A DNA stretch of 64,000 nt from Escallonia rubra. Its lineage: Eukaryota; Streptophyta; Magnoliopsida; Escalloniales; Escalloniaceae. A program made the position numbers and the translations under genes. The stretch is taken from the NCBI GenBank assembly GCA_033065855.1, contig JAVXUO010001562.1, positions 620,001 to 684,000 of the forward strand, written 5' to 3'. The notes below the pieces were generated by a model. It saw only the letters and a program-made list of their open reading frames with translations, was not told the origin of the DNA and did not search any database. This document shows positions 1-11,600 of this stretch, one piece after another; the stretch's first letter is position 1, and each line of letters begins with the position of its first letter.

Positions 1-2935
1 CCTCCTGGTTTTGAAAATGAAAAATACCCCAATCATGTCTTTAAGCTGAAAAAGGCTTTGTACGGTCTTAAACAAGCTCCTCGAGCTTGGTACGATCGTC
101 TTAGCAGCTTCCTCATTGATCATGGATTCTCTCGTGGCAAAGTCGATACTACTCGTTTTACGAAAATTCGTAATTCACACATTTTAATAGTTCAAATTTA
201 TGTTGATGACATTATTTTTGGTGTCACTAACAATGATCTATGCCAAGAATTTGCTGAGAATATGCACAGGGAATTTGAGATGAGTATGATGGGAGAACTT
301 ACTTTTTTTCTTGGACTTCAAATCAAGCAGTCGAAAGAAGGAATTTTTATTAGTGAGTCCAAGTACACACGGGAGCTTTTGAAAAGGTTTGGCTTGGATA
401 ATGCTAAACCAAGAGGTACCCCTATTTCTCCTAGCGTTAATCTTGTCAAAGATGAAAATGGTAAAGATGTAGATAACAAACTTTATCGTGGTATGATTGG
501 TAGTTTTCTTTATCTTACAGCTTCTAGACCTGACATAATGTTTAGTATATGTATTTGTGCCCGATTTCAAGCTTGTCCCAAAGAATCTAATCTTACTGCA
601 GTTAATCGTATTTTTAAATATCTCTTTGGGACTTTAAATTTAGGCCTTTGGTATCCACGTAATTCCTCGCTAGATCTGGTAGGTTTTTCTGATTCTGATT
701 ACGCGGGATGTCTTGTCGATTGCAAGAGTACTAGTGGCACTTGTCAATTCCTTGGAGACGCTTTAGTGTTCTGGCACAGTAAGAAACAAACATATGTGGC
801 TCTCTCCACAGCTGAGGTGGAATATGTTGCTGCTGGAAACTGTTGTGCCCAAGTACAGTGGATGCGTCAAATTTTACGAGATTTTTGTGTCTCAATAGAC
901 CATATTCCTATTATGTGCGACAATAGTAGTGTTATTGATATTAGTAAAAATCCTGTTCAACACTCGCGCACTAAGCACATCGATATTCGTCACCACTTTC
1001 TTCGAGACAATGTTCAGAAAGGTTTAATAGAACTCAAGAAAGTTGGTTCTGAAGATCAGCTCGCGGATATCTTTACCAAACCATTAACTGAATCCTCTTT
1101 TTGTTCTCTTCGTCGTCGCTTAGGAATGTGTGATCTTAGCTAAATCTTTTTCATTCGACTTAAATCTTTTCAGTCGACTGAAAATGATGTTTCAGTCGAC
1201 CGAAAACTTGTCGTCTATATATACCCCCTCCTCTGCAACCGCTCTGCCACCTGCTGATCCATCCTCCTCTGCGCAGGGTTCTCGCCGTCGTCGGCCCTAG
1301 ATGCTTTCTTTTTTACTCCTTTGATTGTTGCATTGGCTGCCCCTCTTTTTGATTTGACAAAGGGGGAGAACGTTTAATTATTGATCATTCTTTGTACGCA
1401 TCTTTAACAATTTTTTGCTGATTATTAAAAGATGTTCTTTTAGTTATTACTTTATTTGAATGTTAACTGATCAAGGGGGAGTATGTTTATATAATGTTAG
1501 AACTTATGTTGTCATCATAAAAAAAAAGGGAGATTGTTGACTTATTGATTTTGATGATTCCAAATTTATTATCTCTAATATTAATCTGACAACATTATTA
1601 AGATAAACATTTCAGGATTTATCTTTATCAAACAAAGACAAGATCATGCATTGGACAAAGCTTGAACTCGGACTTGGATTTGGGATTCAAAGACTCGGAC
1701 TATATTGAAGATGCAAGAACATGTAGTCTATTTTATCCTTTTTAGCATTTCTAAGTCTTTCTTAAAAGATCTCACAGAAATTCAAGTAAAGAACCAAAAT
1801 TGAATGTTTCAGTCGAATGCAAACAGTTTGCAGTCGACTCAACTGTGCAGTTCCTTTGTTCCAGTCGAAGCCAAACTTTTCAGTCGAAACAAAAGTTTTC
1901 AGTCGAAGCCAAAAGTTTTCAGTCAAAGCAAAAGTTTTCAGTCGAAGCAAAAGTTTTCAGTCGAAGCAAAAGTTTTTAGTCGAAGCCAAAAGTTTTCAGT
2001 CGAAGCCAAAGTTTTTCGTCGAAGCAAATTTTTTTAGTCGAAAGCCAAAGGTTTTTAGTCGAAGCAAAACATTTCAGTCGAAACAAAAGTTTTTAGTCGA
2101 AGCAAAACTTTTTAGTCAAAGCAAAACTTTTTAGTCGAAGCCAAAGTTTTTAGTCGAAGTAAAAGGTTTTAGTCGAAGCCAAAAGTTTTCAGTCGAATGA
2201 AATGGACTTTTTAGTCGACTCAAACTTATGTTTCAGTCGACTCAATTCTTCAGTGTCTCTTATCACTAACTTTTTAGTCGACCAATCTCTTAGAGTAGTT
2301 CTTTTAGTCGACTCAAACTTATGTTTCAGTCGAATCTAGGCTTTCCCTTCACAACGGTTCATTTTCTTCTCTAGTATAAAAAGGGATCCTTGAGAGCATT
2401 TAATACACTTCTCGCGAATATTTTTCAATACTCTCTCTAACTCATCTCAAAATACTATCTTATCTTGTTCTCTAATTCTCATATATTCTCTGTTGAGTGA
2501 GTTCATCTTTGAGATAGTTTATTGTAAGCTTCTTGGTTTGGTTCTTGAAAGAATATAGATATTTCCACCTAAGAAGGCTTAGTCTTAGTTTATTCATTGT
2601 AACATCTGCTCAAGAAGGAGCTTGTTTGTTGTATTCAAATTGTAAATCTCTTTTCATTTGTAAACTGTTGGAAACCTTGGAAGGGTTTTGAAAATTGTAC
2701 TGCGGTTTGAGCTAGCACCTGAAGCTAGCTGGTTAGTTCAAGGCTCGAGTAGGTCTCCCTTGTGTGGAGTGCTCGGGGACTGGACGTAGGCTGCTAGGGC
2801 CGAACCAGTATAAATCTCTATGTTGAATTTATTATATATGTCATTACTTTGTAATCTCATTTTTAATTTATACTCAAAGTCGTAAAACACCTATTCACCC
2901 CCCCCCCCCCATCTAGGTATATTTAGGGACCTACA
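1..2935 (+). mobile_element. Ty1/copia LTR retrotransposon, 3' part (pol end, spacer, 3' LTR)
   Basis: The window opens inside the pol gene of a Ty1/copia element. Residues encoded up to 1143 read as the end of reverse transcriptase followed by RNase H: YVDDIIFG is the RT active-site box and SKTSGT-like/LSTAEVEY motifs mark RNase H, ending in the usual ADIFTKPL block. A ~390-bp spacer follows, then a polypurine tract at about 1519-1534 directly before the LTR. The LTR runs from TGTTGA at 1535 to CTACA at 2935. The pol frame looks open in the part visible. The long LTR and long 3' spacer resemble the SIRE/Maximus lineage, but that placement is inference. The 5' half lies outside the window, so age from LTR divergence cannot be judged. 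Confidence 0.9.
1535..2935 (+). repeat. 3' LTR of the copia element, with internal 20-bp minisatellite
   Basis: The 1401-bp LTR starts TGTTGA next to a polypurine tract and ends CTACA. A promoter-like TATA box (AGTATAAAAAGG) lies at about 2372-2383. From about 1860 to 2200 the U3 part is built of roughly 16 imperfect copies of a ~20-bp unit based on CAGTCGAAGCAAAAGTTTT, with looser copies of the CAGTCGA core to 2335. The tract raises purine-rich open frames that are not genes. Confidence 0.8.
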
Positions 2936-2989
2936 GGGTTATCCTAGATTCGATGTCTAGGTGTTAGTCTTTGGTTAGGGTTCTTTCAA

Positions 2990-3755
2990 TTCTTCCTCTG
3001 TCGAGATCGTGGGTGTAGATCTCCTTTGGTTTGTGACTAATTGGTGAGTCTAGGGTAGGTTTTTTACTTCTAGGGCTTATTTCCCCCCCTTCCCCCTTGC
3101 CCTAGAAAGGTCTGCGTAGTTATGTTGGTGTTTTAGGTTGCTTTGGCCGATGATGAGACGATGGAGGTTGCAGTAGGTGGTCGTCGGTGGTTAGATGGGT
3201 ATTATTGGGGGTTTTTTGTTTGGCTCTGTATTGTTGGAGATTCTGGCGGGGCAATTGTTGTTTCAAGAAGTTCGTTTGGATTGGGATCTTCAGGTTGCTG
3301 TTTGGGGTACACCGAGGCTCGGCAGCAGAGTCGTGGCCTGAGAAGGGCGCTGCCGGCAAGGTGCACGACTTCGAGGCGACGTTGCAATGTTACGACATCT
3401 GTCTAGTCTACGGGTGGGTGGCTGGCAATGTAGTGTGGAGTTTTTTATTTTTTATTCTTTGTTTTATTTTGGTATTATCTTGTTCTTAGATAATGTTTTC
3501 TTGTTATAGTCGGTCTTTATCTGTTAGCTGGTTTATTGTATCTGTTAGTTAGCTGGTTTGTTGTATCTCCATTAAAAAAAAATAGTTGTTCTTTATCTTT
3601 TGTCTATTTTTGTTTCTTTTATAAGATGCTACCTAGCGGATGGGGTTATCATCCGTTATTAGCTGATTGTATGGATATGTAATCCCGGAGGCTAGGGATG
3701 TTAAGATCGTCTATTTTTCGATCGTATATATTTATGATAATTCTTAAAAAAAAAG
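2990..3755 (+). repeat. Poly(A)-ended dispersed repeat, copy 1
   Basis: This segment shares several blocks, in the same order, with 45290-46437: a CCCTTCCCCCTTGCCCTAGAAAGG block, a TTTGGGGTACA-GGCTCGG block, a TAGTTAGCTGG block before a first A tract, and a final A tract. Order plus a terminal poly(A) suggests a retroposed (LINE- or SINE-class) family. No conserved coding domain is visible and no convincing target duplication was found. Confidence 0.4.
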
Positions 3756-4855
3756 TAAAAACAGCAACATTTACATAGTAAATGGGTCGAACCGGCCGTC
3801 ACTTTACGTGGCTTGGCCCAACTGCCTGTAGAGTTGAGGCCCACATAAGTGGAGGAGCGATCCACATTAGGCCATTAAGCTAACTCACCCCCATTCAATC
3901 GCAACCATCTGTTCAGGTTTCAGGTGTATGAATGTGTGATGGAGGAAGGCACTTCCGTCTTTTGGCTCACAAGGCTGAAGCGTGATTACTCAGAAAATTG
4001 CAAAAGCCTCTTTATTGTCACCACATATCATTTGTGACAGTTAGATAATAACACGTTTATGTTGTGACTAACGATCTGTCACAAAGTCTTTTTGCACACA
4101 TATATCGAGTAAATAAGGGTGGGTGAAGTGAAAAAAGTCCTTGAGAAATTATCTTAAGATCCTGAGTTTGAATCCTTATACTGACGGGTCATATAAGTTG
4201 CAATTTTGAATATTTCAAAAAATGAGGAGGTTCAAATGAGTTTTGACTTAACACTGTATTAAAGACATATGTCGCTCTTGCCATTTGCCACATCTTAGTA
4301 GAAGTAATGTGTGCTTTAACAAGTGACTATGCTAAAAAGTTTCTTTATACGTCAAATATTTCACTCTTTGTAAGACTTATACATGTTGCCGTCGAGAGTA
4401 AAAATACATTACCATTGCGCCATAAATAATCTTGGTCTTTGATGTAGTAAGTTCTAATAAAATAAAAAGGTATTGAAGCAATGATCAAGGTATGGAGGTG
4501 GTACAGGTAAAGGCGCCAATTGTGAGGCATGAACTTGAAGATTCAGATTTCCTGGGATTCTCGAATAATTCCAGCATCAGAGGATCTCATTCCCTCTCCA
4601 GTCATGTTTTGTTGCTCTCTCATTGTTTACTCTTTTCAGGTTCCCGTGTGGATGCACAGTATAAGGGGAAGACTCTGTCCTTTGCCATTTAACTCTTCCT
4701 CTCTTTCCAATTTTAATATTCTTGTTTTGACAAAGGGAATAAAATCTAGCACATACGACTTATCTGTTTGGTCTTTACCCATGTGGTAATTTTCCTTTAT
4801 CTTTATTTAGGAGATGAGGGGAGGGGTGGGGAGTTCTAGGGCAAGATAAATTTCA
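3756..4855. other. Intergenic, no gene recognised
   Basis: AT-rich sequence with no open frame resembling a known family. A short internal-promoter-like stretch (GAGTTTGAATCCT near 4188) recalls a Pol III B box but has no matching tail or target duplication. Confidence 0.4.
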
Positions 4856-4871
4856 ATGTGTGAAAGAGATT

Positions 4872-5073
4872 ACCACCAAGCGCGTAGGTCAACTGGTAAG
4901 GGGTTGTCCTAACTTAACCAGAGGTCTCGTGTTCGAGCCCTGGGAATGCAGCTGTGTTAAAACTTGGTAGGGAGAGCTTTGCCGCCCATGTGGTCCTGCC
5001 CGGCTCGAACCCGGATTAGTCGGCTCCTAATGTGGTGTCCGAAAACCGGGTGGTCTAACCAAAAAAAAAAAAA
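4872..5073 (+). mobile_element. tRNA-derived SINE with 16-bp target site duplication
   Basis: A 202-bp unit begins just after ATGTGTGAAAGAGATT (4856-4871) and ends in a run of about 13 A, immediately followed by a perfect second copy of those 16 bases (5074-5089). Inside are Pol III promoter elements: an A-box-like GTAGGTCAACTGG near 4886 and a B-box-like TGTTCGAGCCC near 4931. Head, boxes, A tail and flanking duplication are the diagnostic set for a plant SINE. The perfect duplication indicates a fairly recent insertion. It needs LINE machinery in trans; the family was not identified. Confidence 0.85.
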
Positions 5074-5555
5074 ATGTGTGAAAGAGATTGCCATGGAATA
5101 ATGAGTAAGGTTAAATATTTGTACGTTGTCATTTTACAAGTTTCATTTGTGTATTTCCTTATTTTTTATGCTATGTCAATTTGTGTATTTCCTTAAATGT
5201 ACGTTGTCATTTTACAAATTTGTTCTCGTAAGTTCTAATCTATGCATCCCCTAGGACTGCTATATTTAACTTAAGATCCTTTCCAAGAAGCTACTAACGA
5301 AAGTTGTTCTTTCATGACCGTGAACATTTTCTTCACATCAGCGCGCGCAACATTTGTTTGGATCGGTAACCACGGAATGACTCATCTAATCGTCTGGCCG
5401 AGTCCTGACAATTAGCTTGCTTTGCATAGAAGAGTCGGATACCGATATCTACGGATTGGGTTTAGTGTAATATTTATATTTATATTAAGATCGGATCGGA
5501 TTCTCTTTTGTTTTTGGGAATAACTATAGTTTGCTTGTTAATATATATATATGTT

Positions 5556-6676
5556 TTTTTTTTTGGTAAAGGTCCCAGTGAGTTATTTCATTCCATTTCA
5601 ACAAAATATGTACAAAATTGTTCTCTGTTGCCATCTATACAATTCACTAACTATCTTCCTGTACAATTTTACCATGTACAACCTACCAGTTTCTACCAAG
5701 CTCTCTTCATGTTGCCATCTCCATCAAGACACTATCTCCCTTCTAACAATAGTTGTTTATCAATACCCCAAGCTTCACACAACATTTGATTAACTGAAGT
5801 TGCAGGTGCCTTTTTCCAACTAAATGTCCTATATTTCACCCATTGTTGAATCACCCCTAGGCATCCCTGTACTGACACTGCTTGTTGTTTAAAGACTCTT
5901 GCATTCCTCTCCTGCCATAGTCCATAGCATGTAGCTGCAATAAGGAGTTTACAAATTTTTGCTTTCAAACTTTTTCCTCTGAACTTGATGCATGCATAGT
6001 GTAGCATTTCATTCCAAATTTGTACTTGTGGAGATACCTGCAGTTTATTCATGACTACCTCCCATAGCTCCTGAGCATATATACATCTCCAGAATAAATG
6101 ATCTTCAGTTTCTTCCTGTGTAGCACATAGCACACATTTGTCATCTTGCAATATCTTCCAGCTTTTTAACTTTGCTTTTGTTCTTAATCCTCCATTGCAC
6201 AACAACCATAGCATCATTGAGCATCTAGGTATGTGTCCAGGAAACCATAATAATTTCCACCAAGGAGCTGTATTTTTCCTTGTTCTGATTCCTTCCCAAG
6301 CAGATTTGATTGAAAATTGTCCAGAGTTGTCTAAAGACCATATGAGAGTATCTTGAGTTTGAGAGTTTGGAACAAGCAAAGTCTCAAGTTCTTATTTCAG
6401 GCCCTACAAAGCTCTTGATCTTATAGCTGGGAGTCTCCATGTGTTGTTGTGCATAATGTCTTTGACCTTTGAATTCATATTCAATCCAGAGTCATAGACA
6501 ATTCTTTGCCCATATCTAGCAATGATTATGCCATTTGGAAGCCAATTATCTTGCCATAACCAAGTTGAACTGCCATCCCCTACTTTATATTTTATCCATT
6601 GCTGCACTTTGTCTCTGAGCTTCATTAACCTTGTCCATGTCCAAGACATCACTGCTAATGGTTTAAATGTCCAGAG
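5556..6676 (-). mobile_element. 5'-truncated LINE (L1-type) insertion with 17-bp target duplication
   Basis: Read on the minus strand, this 1.1-kb insert encodes the C-terminal end of a plant L1-type ORF2: a W-rich segment (6652-6404) followed by a zf-RVT domain (about 6379-6000) with WKLLWFPGHIPR and CVLCATQEETEDHLFWRC, the zinc-finger CxxC...HxxxxC pattern. It ends at a short A tail (T run at 5556-5564 on the + strand). TAATATATATATATGTT occurs at 5539-5555 and again at 6677-6693, so target-primed insertion is well supported. The frame shifts between the two segments, and reverse transcriptase and endonuclease are absent, so the copy is dead. It lies about 1 kb upstream of the PIN start codon. 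Confidence 0.88.
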
Positions 6677-6693
6677 TAATATATATATATGTT

Positions 6694-7724
6694 ACCAAAG
6701 TAACAAAATAAATCTGCCCCATTTTGCACTTCCGCAGTTCCATCCCTGTGCTTTACGACCTAAACCTTTATAGCTGACAAAAGTCACTTTATGCCAAACA
6801 CCAATTCAGAGCTTATTCTTTTGCAGCACTCCCTCTCGAAATCAGGAGGAAATGAAGTAAAAAGAGAGAGGAAAAGGAAAATTAGTTCTCGTGTATGGGG
6901 GCAACACAAGGCATCATACAGAATAGTAATATGCGAAACAAAATATAATGCGGAAAGTGGAGAGAATCTTACGAGTCTCTCTCAGCAGCTCAGCTCTCTG
7001 TGTCTTTTTTCCACCTTTCTCTTGCTTTTCCTTTCCTCTCCTTTCTTTTTCTCTCAGATGCTGTTTGGTCTTCTCCCTCTCATAAAGATATCTCTCAGGA
7101 TTGAAGAGCAATCCTGATGCTGCTGCTATGCCCTTTTCTGTAATAATATATAGTATACCCTCCCTTTCTCTCTCTCTCTCTCCCCCACAAGACTCTGTCT
7201 CTCTCTCATCATGAAAAGACTAAAAAAAGCTTCCCAAAAGACTACAGCTTTTATTTCCTTGTCTGCCATTTATTCCCCTTAAATATAACACATCACTTCC
7301 CTGCTTCCCCACTCCATTTCTCTCCTCTCTCTCACTCTGATTAGCCAGGAAATCAGGTCACACCACCAACAATCTCTTGGCAGTTTCATCTTCCTTTCCA
7401 ATCCTGTCTCTTCAATTTATTGCCTCTGCCTTCCTTAAAACTATGAATATGGGCTGATTTTAGCTTTATGCTCTGGTGGGTATTGCGATTTGCTTCCTAG
7501 TACTCACTAGTTACTGCATATACCAAGTCCATTTCCCTCTGGTGCATTTCATCAAACACTTTCGGAGGGGTTCTTGAACTGAAGACTTCCCAAGAAAGAA
7601 TAGGAAGAGAAGTGCAAGAACTCATTTTTCTTCCATTTGCAGTAAAACCCCATCTGGGTTTTGCAATTCGCTCCAACCTCAAAAACCCTCCAAAACCCCA
7701 TTTACAAGCAAAAGATTTTCAAAT
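6694..7724 (+). promoter_or_regulatory. Upstream and 5' leader region of the PIN gene
   Basis: About 1.03 kb between the LINE insertion and the PIN start codon. It is rich in CT/GA tracts, notably 7162-7206 (CTCTCTCTC runs), which are common in plant 5' leaders and serve as GAGA/BPC-type binding sites. A TA-rich patch at about 7141-7156 could be the core promoter, with the CT tracts just downstream. No transcription start can be fixed from sequence, and auxin-response elements were not searched systematically. Confidence 0.45.
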
Positions 7725-10700
7725 ATGATCACACTTACAGACCTTTACCACGTTCTCACAGCTGTAGTTCCTCTCTATGTGGCCATGATCTTGGCATACG
7801 GCTCAGTGAAATGGTGGAAGATCTTCAGCCCTGACCAGTGTTCAGGCATCAATAGATTTGTGGCCCTCTTTGCAGTTCCGCTGCTCTCCTTCCACTTCAT
7901 CTCCACCAACAACCCCTATGCCATGAACTTCAGGTTCATAGCCGCTGACACCCTCCAAAAAATCATAGTCCTGGTTGTACTAGCCATTTGGTCAAGAACC
8001 AGCTCAAGAGGCTGTCTAGAGTGGTCAATCACCCTATTCTCTCTCTCCACTTTACCAAACACTCTTGTCATGGGCATTCCTCTGCTAAAGGGTATGTATG
8101 GTGATGCCTCTGGTAGCCTAATGGTTCAAATAGTTGTACTGCAATGCATTATCTGGTACACCTTGATGCTGTTCTTGTTTGAGTATAGAGGTGCTAGGCT
8201 TTTGATTGCTGAACAGTTTCCAGACACTGCTGGGTCCATTATTTCATTTAGGGTTGATTCTGATATCTTGTCACTGGATGGTAAAGAGCCATTACAAACT
8301 GAGGCTGAGGTTGGGGAAGATGGGAAGCTCCATGTAACCGTTAGGAAATCGACTAGTTCGCGATCGGAGATTTTCTCTAGGCGGTCACACGGGCCTAATT
8401 CTGGGCTTTCATTGACCCCAAGGCCGTCAAATTTGACCAATGCAGAGATTTATTCGCTTCAATCATCCCGAAATCCGACGCCTAGGGGGTCTAGTTTTAA
8501 CCATACTGATTTTTATTCAATGGTGAATGGGAAGAATGCGAGCAATGTCAGTCCAAGGCAGTCCAATTTTGGGAACCTGGGGTTTGATGAGGAGAGCGGA
8601 GCTGGAGGATATGGGAACCATGGAAGGGCTAATGGGGCTTATGGACAGGGGAATGCAGGGTACCCTGCACCTACTAGTGCGGGTATTTTCTCGCCGGTGG
8701 CGGGACCAGGGGCGAAAAAGAAGGCAAATGGGGCAGAAGGTGGTAAAGATCTCCATATGTTTGTTTGGAGTTCGAGCGCTTCTCCGGTGTCCGAAGGAGG
8801 GATTCATGTTTTCAGGGGAGGGGAGTATGGGAATGACCTTCCTGGGGTAGCTCATCCAAAAGGTAGAAAGTTAAACTTGATACTGCCTGAGGCCCTGAGT
8901 TATGGGGTTTCGATTGTATTTTTTTGTTGACATATATTACATGGGTTGTTTTCTTGTTCATGATTGTGTTTGATAGGGTGCATATTCTTGGAATGTTCTG
9001 ATTATGATGTAACTATATCTGTCATGTTGAATCCGTTTTCGGACATTGTTCATGTGATTTAGAAATTACTTATGTCTCTTTCCTATTGATAATTCCACCT
9101 GGTATGGGTGAAGTGGGGTTTCTCTTAGGTCATTTTCTTATTACGCTCCCCCCCCCCTATCATGTTTTGGTCTTATTTTTCTTCTCTAGTTACATGCTCA
9201 CACTAATATCGTCTTCGTCTACTTCGGTGATGTAGTTTAAGATATGAGCTTCTTATCTGTTTGTGGGTGGTTTTGTTCAAATCTTTTTTCCTATTAAAAG
9301 TTTTCCCTAGTATGGCTGAAGGGGTTTTTTTTTTTTTTTTTTTATCAAAGTTCTCCTCCTAATTTGGCCCTATTGTTCTTACTAGCCTCAATGTGAGGGA
9401 TTCTGTAATATTTATTTCCTACATGTTAAATTGTCCCCCTGGTATGAGTCAAGTGAGTTTTTCGTTCTGTCAATTCCAATTAAATTATTCCCCCAAATCT
9501 GGGCTTCTTGTTCTGATGCACTCAATTTGAGCATGTCTGAAATATTGGTCTAATTTGTCTTCTCTGATGACATCAATAAAACCATTTTCAACGTCTTACC
9601 ATTGATGGCCGCTTTTTATCTTGTGTGATTCAGAATACGATGACTTCGGTCGGGACGAGTTTAGTTTTGGAAACAGACCGGGCCCAAATGGGGCAGACCG
9701 CGAAGGACCTGTGCTCTCCAAGCTTGGTTCGAGTTCAACGACTGAGCTGCACCCCAAGGCAGGTGTTTCTGAATCCAAGCCTCCGGCCATGCCACCTGCT
9801 AGTGTCATGACGAGGCTCATTCTGATCATGGTTTGGCGTAAACTCATCAGAAATCCAAACACGTACTCCAGCCTCATAGGCCTCACCTGGTCTTTGGTCT
9901 CTTACAAGTATGCAAAAAAAAAATATATCAATTGGTTGAAGCGATTTTTCCTATGCTTCAAGTTATGTATCTTCAAAATCTTTTTCTTTTCCTTTTGTGG
10001 CAGGTGGGGTATTGAAATGCCTGCTATAATAGCCAAGTCAATATCCATTCTCTCTGATGCAGGACTTGGAATGGCCATGTTTAGTCTTGGTATGTTAGTA
10101 CTTCAAGCAAAACTTAACACTATGCCTTGCTCCATATGTCTGCAGTGAGATGTTGTGAGTATAATGAAGAGAAACAGAAAGAAAGGATAATGCACTTTCC
10201 TTACTACTGAAACTGAAGAAACACCAAATGTAATATCTGATGTGAGTTGTGGGCAAAAGTTGATCCCTTCTGGAATTGCAGGTTTGTTCATGGCATTACA
10301 GCCTAAGATGATTGCTTGTGGGAACTCAGTTGCTGCCTTTTCCATGGCTATACGGTTCCTCACTGGTCCTGCTGTCATGGCTGCCGCCTCAATTGCCGTT
10401 GGGCTTCGGGGAGTTCTTTTGCATATCGCCATTGTTCAGGTAGAACAGACCAGAAAATTGAACGATCGCATGATTTTGGTCTTATTTTTTGGTCTTAAAT
10501 CTTCTGATATATTTTGGTCTTATTTTTTCAGGCTTCTCTGCCACAAGGAATTGTTCCTTTTGTCTTTGCTAAGGAGTATAATGTTCATGCTAACATTCTG
10601 AGCACAGGGTTAGAACTCCAAATTCTCTCTTCTAATTAGACTCTATCACATGCTGAATACACTTTGGTTTGAAATATTAAAATACATGTACTATGTGTTG

Positions 10701-10848
10701 CGTATCTTCAAGCCCTAGTGCAACTCATGAAGTATGTTCTTTTGATGTGTCTAACCATACATGTACTTTTTTCTCTTGCAGGGTTATATTTGGGATGTTA
10801 ATAGCTCTACCTATTACCCTGGTTTACTACATCTTGCTGGGGCTTTGA
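7725..10848 (+). CDS. PIN1-like: PIN-FORMED auxin efflux carrier, PIN1/SoPIN1 class
   Basis: Six exons by GT-AG rules: 7725-8862, 9634-9907, 10004-10089, 10282-10439, 10532-10608, 10782-10848 (TGA). They total 1800 nt and 599 aa, with no break, matching the six-exon layout of Arabidopsis PIN1 (622 aa). The protein exports auxin across the plasma membrane and is usually polar. The first ~160 residues form the N-terminal membrane bundle ([36 protein letters not shown]). A long hydrophilic loop has the TPRPSNL and PTPRGSSF phosphosite contexts (PINOID/D6PK type) and [16 protein letters not shown]. The C-terminal bundle ends YYILLGL. The loop block [20 protein letters not shown] resembles SoPIN1-clade proteins, the PIN1 sister group lost in Brassicaceae, as I remember them. 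Class-level identity is very sure; clade is inference. Confidence 0.96.
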
Positions 10849-11600
10849 AGGTGAGCAGTGATGCTGCTGGAGCTCAAGTAGTCACACTTGCCTCAAGTAG
10901 TCACACTTGGTCTGACCCTTTTGGTATCTGGGAGTTTTTTTGTCTTCTAACAGATGGAAAGAATAGGAATTTCAGTAAACTTAGTAGGGAGAAGGGTTAA
11001 TGGAAAGACAATTCCTCTTCAAGAAAGTGAGAAAGGAATGATGTTAAGTAAGTGAACATGATCATTAGCAGCAGCTAGTAGGATTTTTTGTTCTCTCTCC
11101 CACCTCTCTCTGAACCTTGTGCTCTGATCTCTTTGGCTTCTTTTGATGAAGGAAAGTGAAGGTTGTTGAGAGTTTAGATGCCTCTACTTTTTACCTTTTC
11201 TGAAAAAGTTGGAAGATTTTAACCCAAGTACTGGTGGAATCTCTATATGTGCAAAGAACAACCACTTTCCGCTGCTCAAGAAGATAAGGAATGCAACCAA
11301 AACAAGTCTGGTCTGTGTTCAGCCTTTCAATAGAAGGGTTTGAAGTGAACTTTTTCTTGCTAGGAAAATGGGTAGATCTCACAGATTTATTAGTGTACCG
11401 TTGGCGACTTGGCATGTCCTATTATAGCTTGGGGATGCTAGGTTTTGGTCCTTGTTGCTATGTCTCCCAGCTAGGTATTGTATGTCAGGTTTTATGTAAC
11501 AATCTATGCGGATTTTTGTTCAGACGCATTGATAGCTTGTGTTTTGACCCCCTTATTATTATTATATTTTGCATAGGTAGCACCATAGCAAACAAAAAAC
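10849..11600 (+). other. PIN 3' flank, probable 3' UTR
   Basis: Downstream of the PIN stop there is no further gene. The first few hundred bases are likely 3' UTR, including a short direct repeat (CAAGTAGTCACACTTG at 10875 and 10894). No clear polyadenylation site was fixed. Confidence 0.4.

Noticed and set aside
1804-2134. Open frames reading repeated FSVEAKVFSRS-like peptides
   Set aside because: They are the translated 20-bp minisatellite of the copia LTR.
4100-4260. Possible second SINE with a B-box-like GAGTTTGAATCCT
   Set aside because: No A tail or target duplication and no convincing A box.
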